This document shows positions 1-8,412 of a stretch of 64,000 bases of DNA, piece after piece. The DNA comes from Beroe forskalii (lineage: Eukaryota; Ctenophora; Nuda; Beroida; Beroidae). Location: the NCBI GenBank assembly GCA_011033025.1, contig WFMF01000400.1:62001-126000 (forward strand). The letters are read 5' to 3'. Under the pieces are notes generated by a model. It ran no database searches, was not told where the DNA came from, and saw only the letters and a list, made by a program, of their open reading frames with translations. The position numbers and the translations under genes are program-made. Each line of letters begins with the position of its first letter. The stretch's first letter is position 1.

Positions 1-1200
1 TCATCCTCAACTTGGAAGTCTCTTGAGAAACATTCCTGATCTACCTCCAGTTCCAGGCTACACTACACCGAACTCAAACTCAATAATAGATTGGACCCCG
101 GGCTGCCTACAGCAGGTGGTCGAATTGGGACTTGGGTCCCCATTGGAAGCGGACAATGGGTACAATAGGTAGGTGCTGTGCATCACATGTGCCCAAAAAA
201 CAGTTTTCGCCCATAAATCCCTTCCTGACCATTTTAGGGCATATGCTTGTTGTACATAAAACAATATGACAATTGCACTCCGTTTGCGCCTAAAAGCAAA
301 GTCTCTACGATCTTCCTGGGCTAAGGTACAATAATCACCCGCTTTGCCCTGTGGATACCCAGAAAAATCAGTTTTTCGCCCATAACTCTCTTGCTGAAAA
401 ATGTTTATTAACATGCTGTACTGTATAAACATGGCTATTACAATTCACTTGCATCCAAAACGAATTCCTAACGAGTTTTCTGGGCCAAGATACAAAAATT
501 GACTCTGCTATGTTTAGCTGATGCCTAAAATTGGTGCCCAAAGCAAAGTCTCTACGTCCTATGACCTTTCTGAGCCAAGTTATGAAATATCAAGACTGTG
601 TGTGACCTTTAAAAAGGGCGTGGTCAATATCGACTTGTTGCCATAAAGATCAGATGCCTTGATGAAGCTACATGGATTCTACATGATCTGAAGGGCTAGT
701 AACCATTGCTAACGGATGGACCTTAAGTCCTGGAGTAGGTAGAGAAGAAAAAAGAATAATATTAGTTTCGATAAGGTTCAGTGGCTATGTAGCTACTTAA
801 ATCACTATTTTTGTGCATTTTCTACAAAATAGAAGGTCATTAGGCTTCAAAACCATCATATATCCCCCATAATTAGGTGATAGTGATTATTTTAACCTGG
901 TTGGTTCATGCCAAACTCCAAAATGAATGAAAGTTACGATTTTTACCTTGCATTGGTTCGCGGCGATGAAAAATCAGTTTTTTGACTGTAACTCGAAAAC
1001 GGAAGGTCTGAGGGCTTCAGAACCATCATCCGCCTGCCATAATGTGCCCATTGCGGTCATTTTAAGGTGGTTGGTTTGCTCCCAACTCCAAAAGGAACCG
1101 AAGTTACAGCCGCTTAACCGTGCGAAAAATGGGCGTGGCCCTAGCACCCCCCATGACGTCGATTCACGGAAGGGCAGTTAATTTTTCTGATAAAGGGCAG
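1..1200. repeat. Degenerate diverged repeat region, no gene seen
   Basis: No convincing coding exon is visible. The stretch is built of diverged similar segments: the phrase tcgcccataa recurs at about 200 and 375, and a block of about 120 bp at 826-945 resembles 995-1115 (both contain a ccatca...ccataat core and a ggttggtt...ccaactccaaaa core). It looks like an old tandem or transposon-derived region. Small open frames here have no support. Confidence 0.5.
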
Positions 1201-1615
1201 TTAGAACTACCAAAAACCGTCGAGCAACTTTGTCCACTCGAATGTTGCATACTGACTTGGTCTGGGCTACTCTAGTATACCCATAAAACGACGTTTAACT
1301 CCGCCTAAGCCGATCGTGACTCCATTTCATAACACCAGAATGGAGGTAAGCCCGGGACCACATAGCTAGAACTACACTATTGAAGAAGACTTACTATCAC
1401 CCGAAGTCTCTTCGAGTTCTAACACTAGTCAAAGACTCTCTTCTGGATGGCATGGTGGCTCAACTCAAGGGTAGTGTGCCTGTGTGACTCAGAGACCTGG
1501 TTCGCCAATATTTGTTTTATTAATTAATCTTTCTCTAAAAAAGGTGAATTTCAGGAAAATGTCTCTCTAACTGAACTTAATCTTATAACTTCCTCTCTAT
1601 ATTCAAATTTTTGAG

Positions 1616-1640
1616 AAATAAATAAATAAATAAATAAATA
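1616..1640. repeat. Short (aaat)n microsatellite
   Basis: About six perfect tetranucleotide units of aaat/aata, followed closely by an inverted tttctgagaaa motif and, at about 1686, a poly-G run. Simple sequence with no function assigned. Confidence 0.85.
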
Positions 1641-1689
1641 TTTCTGAGAAATAAATATTTCTCAGAAATTTTTGAGAAAATCTAAGGGG

Positions 1690-1875
1690 GGGGGGGGTGA
1701 TAGGGGAAATAAGATGATACAAACACAGTGCATTCTAATGAGAGGGGGAATCAGATTATACAAACACATTGCATTCTGATGAGAGGGGGAATAAGTTGAT
1801 ACAAATACAGTGCATTCTGCAATACAAGCAAATTCAAAGTAGGTGCTAACCTTCTGATGAGAGGGTGGGCATGGG
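1690..1875. repeat. Short tandem repeat, unit about 45-50 bp
   Basis: Three to four imperfect copies of a unit containing gagagggggaat, a gatacaaac segment and cagtgcattct. Copies begin near 1690, 1740 and 1785, with a degenerate end near 1858. Confidence 0.75.
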
Positions 1876-2284
1876 AGTCAGGAGAGTCTTGTGAAGTACC
1901 ACCGAGCTCAAGGGTTAAGGTTCCACATCTGATTACTGATATATGTCCAGGGAGGGAGGCATCAATTGTCTTTTCGAAGAAGTGTGTAGTTTAATATGAA
2001 TGGAATAGGTAGAATCAGATGACAGAGTGGACTAGCAACCTGAATATAAATATTGTTTTAAAGTAGGGAGAGCTGGTGACCTTGAATGCTTCATGATTTA
2101 ATAAAAGATCATTTTTATATGATTCCTATCTAGGTGTGATTCTTCTATACACAAAACAGCACCTTTTTGGAAGTAGCTCTGTGGATAGAGGAGTATAGGT
2201 ATCCATGGCCCAGAATCCAGCACTATTTTCAAGGATCAAGGAGTCAGTCATAGAGTGCAGCCTGGGATGAAAGAGCACATTCCA

Positions 2285-3270
2285 GGCTAGATGAGTGTAT
2301 CCCAGGATCAAGGAGTCACTCCCAGAATCATGGAGTCTTTTCCATGAATCATGATCAAGGAGACTCTCTCAGGATCATAGATTCTTCCCTAGGATCAGGG
2401 AGACTCTCCCAGGATAAAGGAGACTCTAACAGCATCAAAGAGACTCTCTCAGGATCAAGGAGACTCTCTCAGGATCCTTGAGTCTTCACTTAAGTCAGGG
2501 AGACTCTCTCAGCAGGATCCTTGAGTCTTCCCTAGGATTGAGGAGACTCTCTTAGCATCTTGCTCTCAGCATTAAGGAGACTCTCTCAGGATCAAGGAGG
2601 CTCTCTCAGAATCAAAAAGACTCTCCCAAGATCAAAGAGACTCTCTCGGGATAAAGGAGACTCTCTCAGGATCAAGGAGACTATCTCAGGATCAAGGAGA
2701 CTCTCTCAGGATCAAGGATAGATCTCAGGATCAAGGACACTCTCTCAGGATCAAGGATACTCTTTCAGGATCAAGGAGACTCTCTTAGGATCAAGAAGAC
2801 TCTCTCAGGATCAAGGAGACTCTCTCAGCATCTAGGAGACTCTCTCAGCATCTAGGAGACTTTCTCAGTCTCAAGGAGACTCTCTCAGCATCTAGGAGAC
2901 TCTCTCAGGATCAAGGATAATCTCTCAGGATCAAGGACAATTTTTCCCAGGATCCTGTCCTGGGAGCAAGGAATGTACCAATTACCATGTTATGAAGAAG
3001 TGGAGCCTGGAATAAGAGTCTATCCCAAGATACAGGAGCCTTAACCAGGTTCAAGGATTCTTTTCCAGTATCAAGACGTGCATCCCAGTATAGTATATCA
3101 ACGATAATATCCCAGGCAAGAATTAAATCAAAGGAACAAGGAATCAGTCCAGGATGAAGGAGTGTATCCTTGGATGAAGGAGTCTTTCAACTCTTTCAGA
3201 TGAAGGAGTCATTCCCAAGATCAAGGAGTCTTTTCCAGCATCAAAGGGGATCTCCCAGGAAAATGGATCC
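2285..3270. repeat. Minisatellite, 20-bp unit
   Basis: Dozens of imperfect copies of a unit of about 20 bp with consensus ggagactctctcaggatcaa. The core 2340-2950 is nearly continuous. The edges are degenerate, with units reading caaggagtc, tccc or ttcc. No open frame of interest is found inside. Confidence 0.93.
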
Positions 3271-3425
3271 AGATTGAGTCTCATGTGTCTATGTTAGTAT
3301 GTTGAACAGATAGCTGAGGTGATTGAAAGCAGAACATAGGCTTCATGATTTGGAGGACTCATCCATAACCCAAGCTTGAAAAATAAGTTATTTTCAATAA
3401 GTTATTTTCTTTTATCACATCACAG

Positions 3426-3548
3426 TATAAAAACAATCATATTTTCATTGGTTGAACAGTTGGTCAATTGGAATTTGAATTTTCAAGTTGAAAATTCAAA
3501 TTCCAATTGACCAACTGTTCAACCAATGAAAATATGATTGTTTTTATA
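3426..3548. repeat. Perfect 123-bp palindrome (61-bp arms, 1-nt centre)
   Basis: The left arm 3426-3486 is the exact reverse complement of the right arm 3488-3548, with a single G at 3487 as centre. The arms start tataaaaacaatcat and meet at gaattttcaa-g-ttgaaaattc. I checked every position of the arms and found no mismatch. Such a sequence would extrude as a hairpin. It could be a very young inverted duplication, a foldback MITE or a sequencing/assembly artefact. Confidence 0.9.
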
Positions 3549-3562
3549 TTACTCCATGTTAC

Positions 3563-3621
3563 GGAGCCTTATTTTGCGCGCGCAAGCGCGCCTCTTCAGA
3601 GAAGAGGCAAAATAAGGCTCC
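3563..3621. repeat. Hairpin with 15-bp outer stem
   Basis: ggagccttattttgc is repeated inverted as gcaaaataaggctcc. Within it lies a GC-rich segment and a second small stem ctcttc-aga-gaagag. It sits directly between the perfect palindrome and the adjacent MITE and may be a small foldback element. Confidence 0.75.
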
Positions 3622-3634
3622 ACCATAATGGTAA

Positions 3635-4151
3635 TACTGTAAAGCCACAAATTTTCGCGGGTGCTATTTTTCGCGTTTCTTTAAAATCAGACTAATTTCA
3701 CGGTTTTAATTTTCACGCATTTCAATATCCCTTGAAGATAAACCAGTGCTTGTACGTGGTCATTTAACATTTTCGCTAATTGCTGTACACCTTGATAGCC
3801 GGTGATTGTATGAAGGCAAAAGCCCGGTTTAATGAGGTGTCTTGTTCGTCTATGTTTACTTAAGTGTGTCTGTCAGACATTACAGCATGTCATTCGTAAA
3901 CGATACTGAGATCTTAGTTGAGGGCTTAATGTTTCTAATGAGACACTTGGGTTGAAAAAATGCCTTGATGACAAACCAATCTATCGAATACTTAAGAGGA
4001 ATAACGGCAAATGAATTGGACTCGAAAACGCAGATAATATATAAATTTATCTCCAAAATTGAAAATTAACTTCACGTCTGATATTTTCGCGGATTTTTCC
4101 AAATAAATTCGCGAAAATTAATGCCTCGCGAAAATTAATGGCTTTACAGTA
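3635..4151. mobile_element. MITE with TACTGTAAAGCC termini (Tc1/mariner-like)
   Basis: The ends are inverted: TACTGTAAAGCCA on the left, TGGCTTTACAGTA on the right. Inside the ends both sides carry cgcgaaaat/attttcgcg motifs. The TA at each outer end is compatible with a TA target duplication as in the Tc1/mariner superfamily. No transposase frame is present, so it is non-autonomous. The superfamily call rests only on the terminal TA and the TIRs. Confidence 0.75.
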
Positions 4152-4997
4152 GTCGTGCGCGAAAATTAATTATCCGCGCGCGCTGAAATATCCCGCGCAT
4201 TGATTCAGCATGGATGGTTTATATAACATGAATTGCATCGTGGCTGCACGATATGTCATTATGCAGTAAAGAGCCGGTGCTCACGAGCAGCAAGCATAAT
4301 CAAACGGGGGTACAAGGGCCGGTGCTCACAGATTCACAAGCAATTATTAAATCAAATGAGTAGATATTGGGCCCAAAAGAGTCACAAGCAAGCATTATCA
4401 AATGGGGTAAATGGTACAACTACAAGAAAATAATAGTAATACTTAAAAAAGTGTTAGGAAAATATAAATTATGCGGCGATTTAGGAGGCTGGGTGACGGG
4501 TGTGTTCTTAGGAATAGTTAGAGCAACTGTGAATACTGAATGAACGGTTGTTAATAATTATCATTAACTATAAAGTTAATCGTCTCGCAAATACATCAAG
4601 GTACAACTACAAGAGTACAAGCAATAAAAACGTACGCATAATTTTCAGTCATTGATATATACTTTAACTATAGGGGTCGAAGCAATCATAAAGCTGGACT
4701 TCGAGACAAAGACTCATGAAGGAGGAGCTGCAACGCAACGTCACAAAAATTTTGAAATAACCAGCTCTCATTGGTCAATTGATGATAAACTCTTCCAACG
4801 CGATAACTGAACGTCAGTTCAATGATCAGCAAGTTAATGAACTGCATTCAATATGAAATTCAAAATGCGCGGCTCCCTTGCTATATCATATTACAGGATA
4901 TTACGCCGCGCTAATGAAGCCATGTACGTCGGCGGCGAAATTAAAATTTCTTATATTCGCGGCGCGCTGCTACCCCGAAAAAAATCCGAAACGTTTC
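4152..4997. other. Intergenic stretch, no feature recognised
   Basis: No coding exon or clear mobile element is seen. Two similar segments at about 4270-4320 and 4315-4365 share gccggtgctcac and acaagca. The open frame near 4853-5095 crosses the palindrome boundary and has no support as a gene. Confidence 0.5.
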
Positions 4998-5360
4998 GCT
5001 GGGGGCCCTGGTTAAGGGAATGGTTAGGGGAATTGGAACGCAAACAGCGATGTATATGTAATGTACTTGTTAATCAAAAAGATAATATTATCTAATAGGA
5101 TTTAATTATCCTACCCTCCGCCACGCGCCATTTTTCCTAGTCTGCAACACGACCCTCCAAATTTCCGAATGTTGCGCGCTAGGTTCCTAAGCCCGCATAG
5201 GTGTGTGTACGCGCCGCGCGCTTCCCTACGGGAGGAAGCGCGCCGCGCGACGATAACAGGGATATACGCGTTTAGCAACGCTGAACGCGCTAGGGATGGG
5301 TGAAATACTGAAATCTATCTAATATTTGAATATTATCTATAGGAACTTTACTACTCTAAA

Positions 5361-5413
5361 TGGTAGGGCCTTTCCGTGGTAATGCATTACCATGGAATTG
5401 AAAGGCCCTACCA
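5361..5413. repeat. Palindrome around tggtagggcc
   Basis: tggtagggcctttcc and its reverse complement flank a central ggtaatgcattacc. The right-arm counterpart at about 30618-30665 is an even cleaner palindrome. The same ggtagggcc motif begins the second copy of the adjacent direct repeat, so it is probably an element end. Confidence 0.8.
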
Positions 5414-5965
5414 CCCAAAAGATCAATATCTGATATAAACACAACCGCCAGACAAACCTTAGGAGTGAAGTCTTAAGCGTAGGTATCTAGTATACATTGA
5501 ATACACGTTTACAGAATAAAAAATAATTGTACTTTACTCCCACTTAAATCACAATATATCACAATACACACACTGTCTGGCAACATGTGGGGCAGCCATT
5601 AATGGTAATGGGGTGACAATATGACATGTTAATGTGTATGTAGCATGAAAGATTTCGAAATGTATTGGGCTGTGGCCCGTGAAAGCTCAGAGGTAGAGCA
5701 CCCTATGCATTATTGTGGAGGTTGTTGGTTGAAGTCCCGCTCCCGGCAACAGCCCTTTGATTTTCTGATTGCTGCCACACTATGTGCCTAACTGAGCATT
5801 ACCACGGAAGGGCCCTACCACCCAAAACATTAATATCTGATATTAAACACAACCACCAGACAAACCTTTGAAGTGAAGTCTTAAGTGTAGGTATCTAGTA
5901 TACATTGAATACACGATTATAGAATAAAAAGTAATTGTACTTTACTCCCACCTAAATCACAATAC
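5370..5965 (+). mobile_element. Element with about 180-bp direct repeats around a tRNA-like core
   Basis: Segments 5395-5570 and 5800-5965 are direct repeats, sharing ggccctaccacccaaaa, aatatctgata and agtatacattgaatacac, and both end in a run tgtactttactccca. Between them lies a tRNA-like stretch. The arrangement resembles a small terminal-repeat element or a dimeric SINE. The same structure lies inverted in the right arm (about 30060-30620). No coding frame is present. Confidence 0.55.
5676..5752 (+). other. tRNA-like SINE head (A-box and B-box)
   Basis: gctcagaggtagagc forms a good D-arm and an RNA polymerase III A-box. ggttgaagtcc, about 35 nt downstream, is a degenerate B-box. I could not fold a proper anticodon stem or acceptor stem, so this is a tRNA-derived repeat and not a functional tRNA gene. 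The copy in the right arm is at about 30285-30365 on the minus strand. Confidence 0.5.
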
Positions 5966-5969
5966 TATC

Positions 5970-6481
5970 TTTTATATAAAGTGAAGTTTTGTGTTTTTCC
6001 CTGTTGCTGTAAATCTTTTTGACCTTGCCAAGAGATTATCAAGAGAAATTACGGCTAAATGGTGCATATTGGTGCCGTTGCTATGGAAACTAATTTTTGT
6101 GCATGTGCAGATTATAATCAGTTCTTTGAGAGCGCTTTCTAATACGCTGCTATACTGTTAAATGATGTGCTGTAGTTTTTAGAAAATTGGATGTTTTCTT
6201 TACTTCAAATTCAAGAGCTCAAGATGGACATAACTTGAATAACAGAGGATATTTCAGATGGATTGTTTTCATAAAATTGTGGCCGAGGTCGGCTGATAAT
6301 CAATACTTAGTCGGTGATAATAGTAGTAACTGCAGTTGTGAAATTAACCATTAAGAGCAATTTAAGGTTTAAAAAAGTGTACAATCAATTTGAATGGTCA
6401 TGTCTAAAATTTTCGAACGAGGTGCTGTGTAGCAGCACCGAGTGAGCTGTGTGCTTGCAGGCCCAACGGGCCTGCTAGTTA
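5970..6481 (+). mobile_element. Dispersed repeat ending in the double-hairpin terminus
   Basis: The block contains ttgccaagagattatcaaga and gtgccgttgctatgga, which recur (diverged, inverted) at about 18350-18490, and it is repeated inverted in the right arm at about 29187-29870. Its 3' end carries gaacga, a 7-bp stem ggtgctg-tgtagcagcacc (6421-6439) and a second stem gcaggccc-aac-gggcctgc (6457-6475), then tagtta. The same ending closes the Naiad element near 39620-39680, so this may be a non-autonomous relative using that terminus. Confidence 0.6.
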
Positions 6482-6594
6482 TTTAATAATTTTCCGAAAC
6501 TGTCAGTAGATTAGTGTGGTTGTGTGAAAGGGTTCAATTCATGTTCATCCATTCATTTCATTACAGTGTTTTACTGTTTCATTGTATTGCACAG

Positions 6595-6748
6595 GTGTTT
6601 CATAAGAGGTTAGCTGAACTCGTGGCAGAAAAGACTCTGTGAGAGGCTCTCGTGGCAGAACTTCACACACTCAAGAAGCTCGTATCTCTGATATTTCATT
6701 TAATTTGATTCCCGATGGGATGTCAGAGCAATACTCGCGTTCTCGATT
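6595..6748 (+). pseudogene. Remnant of retroelement ORF C-terminus
   Basis: Reading frames give FHKRLAELVAEKT and then, after an internal deletion and stop, RGSRGRTSHTQEARISDISF and NLIPDG. The same order of motifs appears in the better preserved minus-strand copy at 32357-32945 (HRKIAELVAEN and RGSRGKTSRERESPISDISF). The intervening block of about 30 residues is missing here. This is the 3' coding end of the inserted retroelement and is not functional. Confidence 0.7.
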
Positions 6749-7119
6749 GTAAGGTTCCAAGTAGAATTTTCTATTTTGGTCATTAACTCATCTTACTATA
6801 TATAATGCATCTTATTAATATATATATATATGTTTGTGGCGATTCATTTTCAAGTAAGCATCGAAATTATTTTTTAATCGTGTTGTAAGAAAGTTTGAAG
6901 TGATTGATCATTTCAGTGAAACACAAAAATTCTCAAATATGAAATCAAACCCATACACTTTGCACCGCTATTCAACTGTCAGTTTCGAGATAAAATATCT
7001 CTTCTTCAGGAACTCCACAAAGTGTGACACAACATTCTCAAATTTGATTGTAATTAGTAGTGTTATTAAGTTTAAAGAAAGTTATAATAAATCAGAAAAA
7101 TAATGAATTTTTTTTGCGG

Positions 7120-7810
7120 TCAACCTGAGGGGAGTGGGGGGCCACGCCCTTTTTTTCGTCAAAATTAAAGTTTTGAATTTTTTCAAAATTCCTTCGCCAT
7201 CGAGTTCCTTATGATGAATAAAAATTTTGAGAATTTTGTCCGCAATATTGGGTCACCCTGAGGGGCGTGGGAGGCCACGCCCTTTTTCGCAAAAATTAAA
7301 ATTTCGAATTTTTTAAAATTTTTTTCGCCATTTGCTTATAATGAATAAAAATTTTGAGGATTTTTTCCCGCAATATCGAGGGGCGTGAGGGGCCACGCCC
7401 TTTTTTCGTCAAAATTAAACTTTCGAATTTTTTCAAAATTCCTTCGCCATCGAGTTGCTTATGATGAATTAAAACTTTGAGAATTTTGTCTGAATTATTG
7501 GGTCACCCTGAGGGGCGTGGGAGGCCACGCCCTTTTTTTCGCAAAAATTAAAGTTTCGAATTTTTTCGAAATTCCTTCGCCATCAAGTTGCTTATGATCA
7601 GTTAAGCTTTTGAGAATTTTGTCCGCATGATTGGGTCGCCCTGAGGGGCGTGAAAGGCCACGCCCTTTTTTCTGCGCCGAAAAATTAAATTCGAATTTTT
7701 TTCAAAATTCCTCCGCCATCGAGTTGCTTATGATGAGTAAAGGTTATGAGAATATTGCCGGCAATATTGGGTTACCTTTGGTGGCGTGGGAAGCTTTTTT
7801 TCGCATAAAT
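7120..7810 (+). repeat. Tandem array, unit about 118-133 bp, with ggccacgccc box
   Basis: Six imperfect units begin with gaggggcgtgggaggccacg variants at about 7128, 7260, 7378, 7510, 7643 and 7780. Each is followed by a run of T, cgcaaaaattaaa, a ttcgaattttttc stretch and ccttcgccatcgagttgctta. The array lies within the retroelement insertion between its coding remnant and its tail, so it is effectively a repeated 3' UTR. Confidence 0.9.
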
Positions 7811-8117
7811 TAAAGTTTCGAATTTCCCCTCCAAACTCGCACGGTCAAATCACTGTCTAAGGGACATGTGGCCGTTAGCTCATGCGGCTGCCATCACTCG
7901 CCGTCCGTAGGACGGGAACCGACTAGTAATATTGATTTACATTAGTTGATCAGACAGTTTTACAGCCTGACATCCAGAATTGAAATCATATCTCACAATA
8001 ATTTTTTGCCGATTCAAAAAAAAAAAAAAATTGTATTGCCTGTGATAAAGATGGGGGATCCTTTAATTGCTATTATTTATTAATAATTTTATATCATTTC
8101 CATCTAGTCATGTTAAA

Positions 8118-8412
8118 ATGGTTCAATATTGGCTTGATGTCAGTATTTCATTCAATGTTTTAAAGAAAAAAAGTTTGAAAATCCAAGGAGACGACTTTGA
8201 AAAACTTTATAATTCCTTGGTTGAAGCCATCAGGCTAAAGATTCTTAGGCCTAATTGTAATGATGGCAATGTACCGGACTTTGAGTTGATTTATAAAAAT
8301 GAAGAAGATCTATTATCTACTGGAACTGAACTAAGTGACTCAGATGACCTAGAGAGATTGTTTGACCTTTTTCCAGAAGGAAGGGGTGTTAGGATCTTAG
8401 TGGATGCTGATG
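8118..8412 (+). CDS. Exon 1 of the plus-copy gene, PB1-like domain
   Basis: Starts MVQYWLDVSISFNVLKKKSL and ends VRILVDAD plus one base (phase 1) before a strong donor, G|gtgaga. The stretch FELIYKNEEDLLSTGTELSD followed by SDDLERLF has the spacing of the acidic OPCA motif of PB1 domains (Tyr-x-x-Glu-Asp, then Asp-Asp-Leu). The preceding Lys-rich strand and helix (LKKKSLKI, DFEKLYNSLVEAI) fit strands 1-2 and helix 1. The frame stays open past the donor to a stop at 8558, but that tail is not conserved: the other copy differs there by a 3-bp and a 19-bp indel. The domain call is by pattern only. Confidence 0.75.

Larger units (their letters stand above)
6591..8029 (+). mobile_element. Poly(A)-tailed retroelement insertion, left arm only
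   Basis: The 1.4-kb segment is flanked by a direct duplication attgtattgc (6581-6590 and 8030-8039) and ends in about 14 A residues (8016-8029). The right arm has a single attttattgc at the corresponding place (about 29085-29094), which is the empty site. It contains a broken C-terminal coding remnant at 6595-6748 and a GC-box tandem array at 7120-7810. Target duplication plus poly(A) indicate target-primed reverse transcription, with 5' truncation. The family is not identified. Confidence 0.82.

Noticed and set aside
2285..3270. CRISPR-like array
   Set aside because: The units are contiguous 20-bp minisatellite copies without unique spacers, in a genome with spliceosomal introns.
5676..5752. 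Functional tRNA gene
   Set aside because: The A- and B-boxes are recognisable, but I could not form the anticodon and acceptor stems, and the segment is part of a repeated element.
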